64,000 nucleotides of DNA from Streptomyces blattellae (lineage in GTDB: Bacteria > Actinomycetota > Actinomycetes > Streptomycetales > Streptomycetaceae), in NCBI RefSeq assembly GCF_009709555.1, contig NZ_WJBG01000215.1, forward strand, positions 43,442-107,441. The letters run 5' to 3'. Shown here one piece after another: positions 50,352 to 59,406 of the stretch (positions are counted from its first letter, which is position 1; every line of letters begins with the position of its first letter). A program made the translations under genes and the position numbers. The notes under the pieces were generated by a model, which saw only the letters and a list, made by a program, of their open reading frames with translations, was not told where the DNA came from and did no database searches.

Positions 50352-51064
50352 CGCCACAGCGCGGTGAGCGAGGTGTCGCCGGTGACGGCGGGGAACGGCA
50401 GGCGGTTCCAGAGCGACAGATAGATCCGGGCCGCGGGACCCCTGATCTCGCAGTCGGCGCCCGGAACATCGTCGCGTGTGGCCACGGGCGGCTCCGGAGA
50501 CAGTCGTACGGTCCACACCGCGCCGTCCACGTCCGTCGCTCGTACCCGCAGCACCCGGGGCTGATCGGTGCGCACCCTGCTCTTGCGGCGGGCGTGGAAC
50601 GCGAGAAGCAGCTCGTCGATGCCGTCCACCGCGAAGGCGGGGGCGATCTCGGACGGCGTCCCGCCGCACGCCAGTTCGGCGTCGAAACGGTGCACGGCGG
50701 TCTCGTGCGCCTGCCTGCGCGCCCAGAACGCGAGCGGCGACGGGGCAGGCAGGAAATGCCAGCACTTCACGTCGGGAGCCGCGGCGGAGAGGGCGTCGAC
50801 GAGATGCCGGTGCCCGTCCCGGAACCAGGTCACGAGTTCGCTGCCGTCGAGGTCGGGCAGGCCGTCGTCGGGGCGGTAGGAGGGGTATCCCTCGCTGACG
50901 AATCCCGCTGCCCAGCGATGCACCGTCCCCGTGTGCCGCAGCAGGTCCCGCACCTGCCAGTCCGGGCAGGTCGGCACCTTCACGTCGGTGCCGGCCCGCT
51001 CGGCGGCCGTGGCCAGGGCCTGTCCCTCCCGGTCCAGGATCCCTACGAACTCGGCTGTCTCCAT
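50330..51064 (-). CDS. Maleylpyruvate-isomerase-family mycothiol-dependent enzyme (DinB fold)
   Basis: 244 residues. The DinB-like N-terminal four-helix bundle contains VPTCPDWQVRDLLRHTGTVHRWA and WARRQAHETAVHRFDAELA, the metal-binding histidines of the TIGR03083/MDMPI family. The C-terminal SCP2-like part ends with ADCEIRGPAARIYLSLWNRLP. Such enzymes use the actinobacterial thiol mycothiol, for isomerisation or S-conjugation of electrophiles. Start ATG at 51064. The stop codon falls in a 23-bp tandem repeat. Confidence 0.85.
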   Translation of the reverse strand: METAEFVGILDREGQALATAAERAGTDVKVPTCPDWQVRDLLRHTGTVHRWAAGFVSEGYPSYRPDDGLPDLDGSELVTWFRDGHRHLVDALSAAAPDVKCWHFLPAPSPLAFWARRQAHETAVHRFDAELACGGTPSEIAPAFAVDGIDELLLAFHARRKSRVRTDQPRVLRVRATDVDGAVWTVRLSPEPPVATRDDVPGADCEIRGPAARIYLSLWNRLPFPAVTGDTSLTALWREKSAVT

Positions 51065-51207
51065 GCGCCGAGTGTGCCGTATGAAGTGCGGTCGAAGGGA
51101 AGAGCGCGGAGGCTGGACCTCGGACCGCCGGGTTCCCCGGTAACCCGGCGCGTGGACCTTAGGCTGCCCTCGGCCCCGTCGGGGCTTCACGAAACGGAGG
51201 AGTACCG

Positions 51208-51873
51208 ATGGGCGAGCGGGAGCACGGCGAGTCACTGGCGCGGGAGCAGCGGCGGCACTGGCAGCGGACGTACGCCGGCCATCCGGGCATGTACGGCGAC
51301 GAGCCGTCCGCGCCCGCGACGTACGCCGCCGAGGTCTTCCGGCGGGCGGGCGCGCACGAGGTGCTGGAACTGGGCGCGGGGCACGGACGGGACGCCCTGT
51401 ACCTCGCCCGCGAGGGCTTCGCCGTGCACGCCACCGATTTCAGCGCCGAGGGCCTGGAGCAACTCCGCGACCGGGCGGCCGGATCCGGCCTGTCGGTGAC
51501 GACGGCGGTCCACGACGTACGCGAGGCGCTGCCGCTGCCCGACGCGTCCGAGGACGGGGTGTTCGCACACATGCTGCTGTGCATGGCCCTGTCCACGGAG
51601 GAGATCCGCGCCCTCGTCACCGAGGTGCGCCGCGTGCTGCGCCCCGGCGGCGCCTTCGTCTACTCCGTCCGCCACATCGGCGACGCCCACTACGGCGTCG
51701 GCGCCTCCCACGGCGACGACATCTTCGAGCACGGCGGCTTCGCGGTGCACTTCTTCGACCGCACGCTGGTGGAGGAACTGGCGGAGGGCTGGGAAGGCGT
51801 CGACGTGTACGCCTTCGAGGAGGGCGAACTGCCGCGCCGGCTGTGGCGGGTGACGCAGCGACTGCCGGGCTGA
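51208..51873 (+). CDS. Class I SAM-dependent methyltransferase
   Basis: 221 residues. Motif I VLELGAGHGRDALYLA starts at residue 52; the acidic residue after strand 2 is in HATDFSAEGLEQL; motif post-I LPLPDASEDGVFAHMLLCMAL; motif III EVRRVLRPGGAFVYSVRH. Similar to tellurite-resistance TehB-like and small-molecule methyltransferases. RBS GGAGGAGTACC precedes ATG 51208. Substrate unknown. Confidence 0.88.
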   Translation: MGEREHGESLAREQRRHWQRTYAGHPGMYGDEPSAPATYAAEVFRRAGAHEVLELGAGHGRDALYLAREGFAVHATDFSAEGLEQLRDRAAGSGLSVTTAVHDVREALPLPDASEDGVFAHMLLCMALSTEEIRALVTEVRRVLRPGGAFVYSVRHIGDAHYGVGASHGDDIFEHGGFAVHFFDRTLVEELAEGWEGVDVYAFEEGELPRRLWRVTQRLPG

Positions 51874-51910
51874 AGGTCTCTGCGGGGCCGATCGGGCCTT
51901 GTACCCGGGG

Positions 51911-52237
51911 CTAGGGCGGCCCTAGACGGTGACCCCGTCGGGAGCGGGGCGGGCCGTGTTCCGTGTTCCGTCGGAAGGCCCGGGTGATCCTCGGTTCCAC
52001 GGCGAAGCGGAAGGCCTGACGTACGGGCGGGGTGCACAGCACGGTGACGACACCGGCGGCCACCACGGTGACGGCGACGCCGCCCAGCGGACGATGGACC
52101 CAGGCGGGGTCGTACCAGCCCCAGAACTTGGCGCCCTGAGCCACGAACCCGTGCAGCAGATAGCCGTACAAGGTGCCCGCGCCCGGCACGGTGAACCAGT
52201 GACTGATGTGATGAAGCGGCGCGACATCCTGAGCACC
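51911..52237 (-). pseudogene. C-terminal remnant of an acyltransferase-3 family membrane protein
   Basis: The minus-strand frame reads HISHWFTVPGAGTLYGYLLHGF, GAKFWGWYDPAWVHRPLGG and a last membrane helix (VAVTVVAAGVVTVLC), which is the C-terminal end of OafA/acyltransferase-3 proteins. A stop codon lies in frame immediately upstream (near 52240), and the first 300 or more residues are absent. The 3' end overlaps a CTAGGGC-G-GCCCTAG palindrome at 51911-51925. Confidence 0.6.
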
Positions 52238-52320
52238 TCACCGCTTCGTCACGACGCGAACCTCTCGATGCGACGGGCGGGTGCCGTCCCCGTCGCCACC
52301 TGTCCCGTCCCGCGCGCGCC

Positions 52321-53526
52321 TCAGCCGGCCGCCGCACGTCGGGTCACGACGGCGATGAGCGCGGCCGACGCCGCCAGCGCCGCCACGCTGGTGAGGGCGG
52401 TGGGAAGGGAGAACCAGTCCGCCATGAACCCGATGGCGGGCGGGCCCAGGAGCATGCCGCCGTAGCCGAGCGTGGACGCGATCGCGACCCCGTCGGGGCC
52501 GGCCAGTGCGCCCGCGCGTTCGACGGCGATGGGGAAGAGGTTGGCCAGACCGAGCCCGGTGATCACGAAGCCGAGAAGGGCCGCCCAGAGCGCGGGAGCG
52601 AGGGCGCCGAGCAGCATGCCGACGGCGGCGGTCGTGCCGCCGTACACCAATGTGCGGGTCTGGCCGAGGCGTTCGAGCAACCGGCTGCCGGTGAGCCGCC
52701 CGATGGTCATGGCGAGCGCGAAGCAGGAATAGCCGACCGCCGCGGCCCCCGCCGTGGCGTCCAGGTCCTGCTCCAGGTGCAGCGCGCTCCAGTCGGCCAG
52801 GGCTCCCTCGCCGTAGGCCGTGCACAGCGCGATGAGGCCGAAGGTGATCACGAGGGGACGGGTACGGGATCCCGGGCGACGCGGCGTGGACTGCTCCCGC
52901 GGTGCGCTCTCCGGCGAGGTCGGGGGCGGGATGCGCAGCAGCGTGCGGCCCGCCAGGCCGGTGACGAGCAGCCCGGTCAGGGTGAGGCCCAGCAGGTGCT
53001 GCGTCGGGGTGAGCGCACCGGCGACGAGCGCGCCGAGTCCGGCGCCGATCATGCCGCCGAGGCTGAACGCGGCGTGGAAGCTGGGCATGACGGGGCGTTG
53101 CAGGGCTCGCACCAGGTCGACCGCGGCGCTGTTGAACGCCACATTGATCCCGCCGTACGCGGCACCGAAGAGCAGCAGGACGGCGCCGAGGGCGACCGCG
53201 GAGTGGGTGAGCGGGGGCAGGGCGACGCTGAGGGAGAGCAGGACGCCGCAGATCACGGTCATCAGGTGGCTGCCGAAGCGGCGGCACAGGTGGCCGGTGA
53301 CCATCATCGTGACGACCGCGCCGGCGGAGACCCCGAGGAGAGCGAGGCCGAGTGCGCTGCTGGAGGCGTTGGTCTGCTCCTTGATGGCCGGGATGCGCAC
53401 GACCCAGCCGGCGAAGACGAAGCCGTCGAGGGCGAAGAAGACGGTGAGGGCGACACGGAGTCGGGTGTGGGGGTTGCCGCTGCCCGGCACGGCGTTGTGC
53501 GTTCGGGTTTTGTTTATTATCGGCAC
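52321..53526 (-). CDS. MFS transporter (12-helix, sugar/unknown type)
   Basis: 401 residues, about 12 membrane helices. VRIPAIKEQTNASSSALGLALLGVSAGAVVTM and the GHLCRRFGSHL loop are typical of a Streptomyces MFS group related to YbjJ/FucP-like transporters; GMLLGALAPALWAALLGFVITGLGLANLFP lies in the C-terminal half. Start GTG 53526 is six bases after a -10 TAGCCT with TTGCCC 18 bp upstream, so the transcript is probably leaderless. Substrate unknown. Confidence 0.85.
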   Translation of the reverse strand: MPIINKTRTHNAVPGSGNPHTRLRVALTVFFALDGFVFAGWVVRIPAIKEQTNASSSALGLALLGVSAGAVVTMMVTGHLCRRFGSHLMTVICGVLLSLSVALPPLTHSAVALGAVLLLFGAAYGGINVAFNSAAVDLVRALQRPVMPSFHAAFSLGGMIGAGLGALVAGALTPTQHLLGLTLTGLLVTGLAGRTLLRIPPPTSPESAPREQSTPRRPGSRTRPLVITFGLIALCTAYGEGALADWSALHLEQDLDATAGAAAVGYSCFALAMTIGRLTGSRLLERLGQTRTLVYGGTTAAVGMLLGALAPALWAALLGFVITGLGLANLFPIAVERAGALAGPDGVAIASTLGYGGMLLGPPAIGFMADWFSLPTALTSVAALAASAALIAVVTRRAAAG

Positions 53527-53690
53527 AAATGCAGGCTAGGTGGGGGTGAGTGGCCGGGGCAAGGGCGTACGCGCCGGTCGCGGATGACGCGTCGGCCCTC
53601 GGCCGGCGGTGCTCGGGTCGGTGCGGCCGCCGGCGCTACGTTCGCTCCATCCGACTTGTCCGTTTCTTTGGCGGCGCGCACGCTGGGTCT

Positions 53691-53704
53691 GTGAGGTACC
53701 TCAC
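53691..53704. promoter_or_regulatory. GTGAGGTACCTCAC palindrome before the phosphatase gene
   Basis: A perfect 14-bp palindrome 19 bp upstream of the SpoIIE-type phosphatase start. Position and symmetry fit an operator over the transcription start or 5' leader. The binding protein is unknown; the downstream LysR or a distant regulator are candidates. Confidence 0.5.
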
Positions 53705-53722
53705 CGCGCGAATAGAGCAAGA

Positions 53723-56197
53723 ATGGTCACTTACGATCTTGGAGACGGTTACTGCGGGTGCTCGATCGATGTCGCGACAGTCACCGTCAGCCCGGATGGC
53801 GTCGTCACCGGATGGAGCGAGGGCGCTCGTCGGCTGCTGGGTCACCACGCCCGGGAGGTCGTAGGTCGCGCCGCGGCCGATCTGCTCCTCGGCCGGGAGG
53901 TTCCAGAGGCGGTCGGATCCACTTTCACCGCCTCCCGGGGATGGAGCGGTACGGCGGGATTGCGGCACCGGGACGGCCACCGCGTCGAGGTGACCCTGCA
54001 CGCCCATCCGTCGCTGGGCGGTGACGGCACCCCCCAGGGGTTCGTCGTCATCGTCACCACCGGTCCCGCGGAGTCGGAGCGCGATCGCAGGATGGTGGAG
54101 TGGGCGTTCGCCCAGTCCTCGATCGCGCTCTCCGTCCACCCCACGGCGTCCCCCTCAGGGCAGCTGGACGTGGCCGCGGAAAGCGGCGAGCGGGGCGCCG
54201 GGGTCGGCGGTGTCGGCGGTGAGCATGCCCCCGAGACCGGAAGCGGGCCATACGAGGCCGCCGACGCCGACGAGGGCTTCCTCCGCTGTGTCCGCCAGGT
54301 GGCCGAAGAGGGCACACCGATGCGCTACGAGCGCCCGGCCCCGGAGCCGTCCTCCGCCCCTGCCACCACCGCCACCCCGGACGCCGCCCGGCACCGCGCC
54401 TGGATCATCGAGCTCTGGCCCGTCCGGGACCCCGCCACCGGCGAGGTCGTCGGCGTGGGCACCGCCGCGTTCGACAGCGCCGACCAGCACTCGGCCCGTG
54501 AACGGCTGGCCCTGCTGCAAGAAGCGGGCGCGTGTGTCGGCACCACCCTGAACGTGACCCGCACCGCCCAGGAACTCGCCGATCTCGCCGTCCCGCGGCT
54601 CGCCGACTTCGCCAGCCTGGACCTGCTCGACTCCGTGTTGCGCGGCGAGGAGCCGGTCCCCGGACCGGTCGACGCGGCCGTGGTGCTCCGCCGGGTCGCG
54701 CACCAGTCCTCCGCCGAGGGCACCGACGTGCCCGAGGCCGCCGTCGACCTCGGCGCGATCGACACCTACCCCCCGTTCTCCCCGCCCGCCCGCTGCCTGA
54801 CCGGCGGGCGACCGGTGCTCAGCGGCGTGGACGACCCCGACTTCGCCCGCTGGATCGCCGGGGACGAGCGGCGCACCGCCCGCGTCGAGGAGTACGGATT
54901 CCACTCCGTCATGGCCACCCCGCTGCGCGCCCGGGGCATCACTCTCGGGGTCGCGGTCTTCGCTCGTACCGCGGCTTCCCCGCCCTTCGAGCAGGACGAC
55001 CTGATCCTCGCCGAGGAACTCGCCGGCCGGGCGGCGGTCGGCGTGGACAACGCGCGCCGCTACACCCGCGAGCGCACCAACGCCCTCACCCTCCAGCGCA
55101 GTCTGCTGCCGCGTGACTTCCCCAAGCAGGCCGCCGTGGAGGTGGCGCACCGCTATCTGCCGGCCGGTACGGGTGCGGGGGTGGGCGGCGACTGGTTCGA
55201 CGTAGTACCACTGTCGGGCACCCGTGTGGCCCTGGTCGTCGGAGACGTGGTCGGGCACGGCATCCACGCCTCCGCCACCATGGGGCGGCTGCGCACCGCG
55301 GTGCGCACACTCGCGGACGTGGACCTGCCCCCGGACGAACTCCTCACCCACCTCGACGACCTGGTCATCCATCTCACCTCGGACGATGCCAGTGCCGAGG
55401 GCCGTATCCGGGACGACACCGGTGAGATCGGAGCGACCTGTCTGTACGCCGTCTACGACCCGGTCTCCCGGGTCTGCACCATGGCCAGCGCCGGCCATGT
55501 GCCGCCCGTCGTGCTGCTCCCCGACGGCACGGTCAGCGTGGTCCGCCTCAGCCCCGGTCCGCTGCTGGGCGTCGGAGGGCTGCCCTTCGAGGCCACCGAA
55601 CTGGAGCTGCCCGAGGGCAGCCTGCTGGCCTTCTGCACCGACGGCCTGATCGAGGCGCGCGACCGCGACATCGGCCTCGGGCTCGAACGGCTCTGCGAGG
55701 CCCTGGCCAGCCCCGTTCCCTCGCTGGACGCCACCTGCGACGCCATTCTGCAGGCCCTGCTGCCCGAGAGCCCCGCCGACGACGTGGCCCTGCTCCTCGC
55801 ACGCACCCGGGCCCTGCACGCGGACCAGGTCGCCGCCTGGTACCTGCCGTCCGACCCCGCGATCGTGGCCGACGCCCGGGCCCAGGCCTCCCGGCAGCTC
55901 GCGGCCTGGGGACTTGAGGACGCGGCGTTCGTCACCGAGCTGGTGGTGAGCGAGCTGGTCACCAACGCCATCCGCTACGGGGCCGTACCGATCGGACTCA
56001 GGCTGATCCGGGACCGGGCGCTGATCTGTGAGGTGTCCGACGCCAGCAGCACCGCACCGCACCTGCGCCGTGCCCGCACCTACGACGAGGGCGGTCGCGG
56101 GCTGCACATGGTCGCCCAGCTCACCCAGGGCTGGGGAACGCGCCAGACCCCCATGGGCAAGACCATCTGGGCCGAGCAACCCCTCCCGGCCGGGTGA
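53723..56197 (+). CDS. PAS-GAF-PP2C-HATPase protein (SpoIIE/RsbU-type phosphatase with anti-sigma kinase domain)
   Basis: 824 residues, soluble. Order: PAS-like sensor (about 15-115, VTVSPDGVVTGWSEGARRLLGHHAREVVGR), variable linker, GAF (260-445), PP2C phosphatase (455-690; GGDWFDV with Asp490, GDVVGHGIHASATM, CTDGLIEARD, PADDVALLLART) and a C-terminal HATPase_c/RsbW-like domain (710-820; ELVVSELVTNAIRYG, DEGGRGLHMV). Such proteins dephosphorylate anti-anti-sigma factors and can rephosphorylate or bind sigma partners. The stop overlaps the next gene by four bases (GTGA), so it is coupled to a sugar-binding protein. ATG 53723 chosen; the ribosome-binding site is weak. Confidence 0.88.
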   Translation: MVTYDLGDGYCGCSIDVATVTVSPDGVVTGWSEGARRLLGHHAREVVGRAAADLLLGREVPEAVGSTFTASRGWSGTAGLRHRDGHRVEVTLHAHPSLGGDGTPQGFVVIVTTGPAESERDRRMVEWAFAQSSIALSVHPTASPSGQLDVAAESGERGAGVGGVGGEHAPETGSGPYEAADADEGFLRCVRQVAEEGTPMRYERPAPEPSSAPATTATPDAARHRAWIIELWPVRDPATGEVVGVGTAAFDSADQHSARERLALLQEAGACVGTTLNVTRTAQELADLAVPRLADFASLDLLDSVLRGEEPVPGPVDAAVVLRRVAHQSSAEGTDVPEAAVDLGAIDTYPPFSPPARCLTGGRPVLSGVDDPDFARWIAGDERRTARVEEYGFHSVMATPLRARGITLGVAVFARTAASPPFEQDDLILAEELAGRAAVGVDNARRYTRERTNALTLQRSLLPRDFPKQAAVEVAHRYLPAGTGAGVGGDWFDVVPLSGTRVALVVGDVVGHGIHASATMGRLRTAVRTLADVDLPPDELLTHLDDLVIHLTSDDASAEGRIRDDTGEIGATCLYAVYDPVSRVCTMASAGHVPPVVLLPDGTVSVVRLSPGPLLGVGGLPFEATELELPEGSLLAFCTDGLIEARDRDIGLGLERLCEALASPVPSLDATCDAILQALLPESPADDVALLLARTRALHADQVAAWYLPSDPAIVADARAQASRQLAAWGLEDAAFVTELVVSELVTNAIRYGAVPIGLRLIRDRALICEVSDASSTAPHLRRARTYDEGGRGLHMVAQLTQGWGTRQTPMGKTIWAEQPLPAG

Positions 56198-57153
56198 CCA
56201 TGGCAGAGCGCACCGGAGACCAGACGACACCGCACACCGCGGCCACCGACGGCGGAACGCACACACTCGGGTTGCTCTACCCGCCGTCCGGCCGCAACCG
56301 CGAGTACACCACCATGCAGCTCGCCTTCGTCGGCGGGATCGCCGAGGCCGCCACCCCGTACGGCTACGACCTGCTGCTCTCGCCCGGCGACTCGCACGAC
56401 GACCCCTTGTTCCTGCGGATGATCGGCGACCGGCGGGTCGACGGCGTGATCGTCATGGAGATCCGCCGGGAGGACGACCGGGTCGAGCGGCTTGCCGAGG
56501 CGGGCTTCCCCTTCGTGGCCATCGGCCGCAACCACCGGGCCGACATGGCCGACTGGGTCGATCTGGACTTCGCCGGACTGGCCGGCGGCTGCGTCCAGCA
56601 CCTCGCCGATCTGGGCCACACCAGAATCGCCTTCGTCAACCGGTCGGAGCAGCTGTTCAACAGCGGGTACGGGTTCGCCCGGCTCGGGGACGAGGGCTAC
56701 ACCGAGGCGATGAAGAAACTGCTGCTCACCCCCCGCGCGTACCTCTGCGGCGACGACCTCGCCTCGGGGGAGGAGGTGGTGGAGCGGATCCTGCGGGACG
56801 ACCCGGCGACCACCGCCCTGGTCACCCAGAACGAGGCGGCCCTGGAGGGGATCTACCGTGGGCTCACCCGGCACGGCCAGAGCGTGCCGCGCGACTTCTC
56901 GGTCGTCGGCGTGGCGGCCACGCCCTGGGCCGAGCAGGTGTCCCCGCCGCTCACCGCCGCGGAGATACCCGCCAAGGAGATGAGCCGGGTCGCCGTCGAG
57001 CTGATGATGCGGCGGCTGCGCTCACCCGGCTCGCCTCCCCGGCACGTCCTGCTGAAGCCCCTGATCACCCTGCGCGCCAGCACGGGCCGCTGTCGGTCGG
57101 ACCCCGGTTCGGAACCCGAACCCGAGTTCCCGGACTTCGGCCTCGATTTCTGA
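56194..57153 (+). CDS. LacI/GalR-type sugar-binding domain protein lacking the DNA-binding domain
   Basis: 319 residues. From about residue 24 it is a complete type-1 periplasmic-binding-like LacI sensor: HTLGLLYPPSGRNREYTTMQLAFVGGIAEAATPYGYDLLL, GDRRVDGVIVMEI, FVAIGRNHRADMADWVDLDFAGLAGGCVQHLADLGHTRIAFVN, then RDDPATTALVTQNEAALEGI and the C-terminal FSVVGVAATPWAEQVSPPLT. The roughly 60-residue helix-turn-helix and hinge helix that should precede this are absent, and no signal peptide is present. GTG 56194 overlaps the phosphatase stop (GTGA); ATG 56200 is an alternative. It probably signals to the coupled phosphatase rather than to DNA. Confidence 0.85.
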   Translation: MTMAERTGDQTTPHTAATDGGTHTLGLLYPPSGRNREYTTMQLAFVGGIAEAATPYGYDLLLSPGDSHDDPLFLRMIGDRRVDGVIVMEIRREDDRVERLAEAGFPFVAIGRNHRADMADWVDLDFAGLAGGCVQHLADLGHTRIAFVNRSEQLFNSGYGFARLGDEGYTEAMKKLLLTPRAYLCGDDLASGEEVVERILRDDPATTALVTQNEAALEGIYRGLTRHGQSVPRDFSVVGVAATPWAEQVSPPLTAAEIPAKEMSRVAVELMMRRLRSPGSPPRHVLLKPLITLRASTGRCRSDPGSEPEPEFPDFGLDF

Positions 57154-57166
57154 TACATCGCTCACC

Positions 57167-57196
57167 GAGCCCTTGATCACCGAACCCTTGATCACC
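57167..57196 (+). repeat. 15-bp tandem repeat before the solute-binding protein gene
   Basis: GAGCCCTTGATCACC (57167-57181) and GAACCCTTGATCACC (57182-57196), one mismatch. Each holds a TGATCA palindrome. They lie 18 bp before the ribosome-binding site region of the binding-protein gene and may be a slippage product or paired operator half-sites. Confidence 0.7.
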
Positions 57197-57214
57197 GACC
57201 CCGAGGAGTGGAGC

Positions 57215-58453
57215 ATGCCGTACCCCGTCGACCGCCGTGGCTTCCTGCGTACCGCGGGAGCGGCGGCGGCCGCCCTCGGCCTCGGCTCAGCCGTGACCTC
57301 GTGCGGCTCCGGAGAACCGAGCACGGTCACCCTCACCTGGTGGGACTACTTCACCCTGGACAACTTCCAGCCCGGAATGAACCGCTTGATCAAGGACATC
57401 GAGGCAGGTGTCCCGGACGTGAAGATCGAGCGGCGGACCTTCCCGTTCGCGGAGCTCGACCGGCAGATCGCCCTGGCTGCGATCTCCGGTGAGCTGCCGG
57501 ACATCGCCATCGTCGACAACGTCGCCATGAACACCCTCGGCGGCAACGATCTGCTCGCCGACCTCACGGACCGGGTGGAGCGGTGGGGTGAGGCCGACCA
57601 GTACTACAAGGGCCCGTGGGACGGCTGCCAGATCGGCGGAAAGACCCTGGGGATCCCCAACAACAGCAACTGCCTGGCCCTCTACTGCAACACCGGCATG
57701 CTCAAGTCCGCCGGAGTGGAACCCCCCACCACCTGGGACGAGCTGGCTTCCGCCGCTCAGCGGCTGACCAGCGGGGACCGCTACGGCCTGGCACTGAGCG
57801 CGATCAGGACCGAGGAGGGTGTCTTCCAGTTCCTGCCCTTCCTGTGGCAGGCGGGCGGCGACCTGGACACCTTCACCACCTACGGCGCCACCGCCCTGTC
57901 CTTCCTGGACGACCTGATCGCCAAGGGTTCCCTGTCCGAACAGTGCGTGGGCTGGACCCAGCAGGACGTCAACACGCGGTTCCTCAACCAGCGCGCCGCC
58001 CTGCAGATCAACGGTCCCTGGCAGATCCCCACACTGAAGCAGGCGGACTTCGACTGGAACGTCGTGGCCCTGCCCCGGGACAAGGAGGCCGCCACCTGTC
58101 TCGGCGGCGAGAACTGGGTCGTGATGGCGAGCAGCGAGCATCAGGACAAGGCGTGGGAGGTCCTGGAGTACACGCAGCGCCCGTCGGTGCTGGTTCCTTA
58201 CCTGGTGGCGTTCGGTGAACTCCCCGCCCGCAAGGACCTCGCCGACCAGGGCACCTGGGCATCGGACCCGGCCCTGCGGCTCTTCCTCAGCCAGCTGCCC
58301 CTGGCCCGTCCGCGCCAGTACGGCCCGCGTTACACCGAGGCCTCGCAGGCCGTCGCGGAGGCGGAACAGGCCGTCCTCACCGGGTCCGCCTCACCCTCCG
58401 CGGCGGCGAGAACCGCGGCCGCCAAGATCGACAAAGCGCTGGGCCGGCAATGA
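57215..58453 (+). CDS. Sugar ABC transporter substrate-binding lipoprotein
   Basis: 412 residues. Tat motif RRGFLR at 7-12 and lipobox ending at Cys30 (AVTSCGSG), so a Tat-exported lipoprotein on the outer membrane face. The mature protein is a CUT1 family (cluster B) solute-binding protein: LTWWDYFTLDNFQPGMNRLIKDIE, DIAIVDNVAMNTL, GIPNNSNCLALYCNTGMLKSAGV, TWDELASAAQRLT, QINGPWQIPTL. Start ATG 57215 with GAGGAG 7 bases upstream. Its stop overlaps the first permease (ATGA). Ligand is probably an oligosaccharide handled by the GH31 enzyme downstream. Confidence 0.92.
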   Translation: MPYPVDRRGFLRTAGAAAAALGLGSAVTSCGSGEPSTVTLTWWDYFTLDNFQPGMNRLIKDIEAGVPDVKIERRTFPFAELDRQIALAAISGELPDIAIVDNVAMNTLGGNDLLADLTDRVERWGEADQYYKGPWDGCQIGGKTLGIPNNSNCLALYCNTGMLKSAGVEPPTTWDELASAAQRLTSGDRYGLALSAIRTEEGVFQFLPFLWQAGGDLDTFTTYGATALSFLDDLIAKGSLSEQCVGWTQQDVNTRFLNQRAALQINGPWQIPTLKQADFDWNVVALPRDKEAATCLGGENWVVMASSEHQDKAWEVLEYTQRPSVLVPYLVAFGELPARKDLADQGTWASDPALRLFLSQLPLARPRQYGPRYTEASQAVAEAEQAVLTGSASPSAAARTAAAKIDKALGRQ

Positions 58454-59406
58454 GGCAGCGGCTCGCTCCGCGACGGCGCTCGCCGCGGATCAGATTCCTC
58501 TCCCCGTCCGTGCGCCGCCGACGCGCCGGCTACCTGTTCTGCCTTCCGGGAATGACCTTCCTCGCCCTCTTCCTGGCCTACCCGCTCTTCTACAACGTGT
58601 GGACATCCGTCCACGACGTCGAGCTGGGGCAACTGCTCGGCGGAGCCGAGCGGTTCAACGGCCTGGAGAACTACCGGGCCGTGCTCGACGACCCGGCCTT
58701 CTGGCACTCCGTACGCCTCTCGCTGATCTTCACGCTGGGCTCGCTGCTGCTGCAGTTCGCCATCGGCTTCGCCCTGGCCCTGCTCTTCGCCCGCCCGTTC
58801 CCGCTGGGCGGCCTGCTGCGATCGCTGCTGATGGTGGCCTGGCTGCTTCCCCCGGTGGTCAGCGGCACCCTCTTCCGCTGGCTGCTGGACGCGGAGTCCG
58901 GCGCCTACAACGCCCTGCTCACGGGGGTCGGCCTGGGCGCCCTGTCACACGACTGGCTCACCGACCCGTCCACCTCGATGGCGGGGGTGATCTTCGCCAA
59001 CGTCTGGGTCGGCGTGCCCTTCAACATGCTGCTGCTCCTGGTCGGACTGCACACCATCGACCCCGAGCTGCACGAGGCCGCCGCCGTCGACGGCGCGAGC
59101 GCCTGGCAGCGCTTCCGCCACATCACCCTGCCGCTGATGCGGCCGGTCTCGGTGACCGTCCTCCTCCTCGGCCTCGTCTACACGTTCAAGGTCTTCGACA
59201 TCATCTTCGTGATGACGGGCGGCGGCCCCGTCGACGCCACCCGCGTGCTTCCCCTCTACGTCTACGAGGTCTTCTTCACCTTCTTCCGGTTCGGGCAGGG
59301 CGCCGCCGCCGGCCTGCTGCTGCTCGTCGTACCGCTGCTCGCGGGAGTGTTCTACGTGCGACGGCTGCGGCGGGAGGACGAAGCGCCGGCGGGAGGTGCC
59401 GTATGA
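58450..59406 (+). CDS. Sugar ABC transporter permease 1 (MalF/UgpA type)
   Basis: 318 residues, six membrane helices. Carries the EAA loop ELHEAAAVDGASAWQRFRHITLPLMRPV that contacts the ATPase. The start overlaps the binding-protein stop by four bases. The gene ends within a 12-bp tandem repeat. No ATPase gene is present in the cluster; Streptomyces CUT1 importers normally share the distant MsiK ATPase. Confidence 0.93.
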   Translation: MRQRLAPRRRSPRIRFLSPSVRRRRAGYLFCLPGMTFLALFLAYPLFYNVWTSVHDVELGQLLGGAERFNGLENYRAVLDDPAFWHSVRLSLIFTLGSLLLQFAIGFALALLFARPFPLGGLLRSLLMVAWLLPPVVSGTLFRWLLDAESGAYNALLTGVGLGALSHDWLTDPSTSMAGVIFANVWVGVPFNMLLLLVGLHTIDPELHEAAAVDGASAWQRFRHITLPLMRPVSVTVLLLGLVYTFKVFDIIFVMTGGGPVDATRVLPLYVYEVFFTFFRFGQGAAAGLLLLVVPLLAGVFYVRRLRREDEAPAGGAV

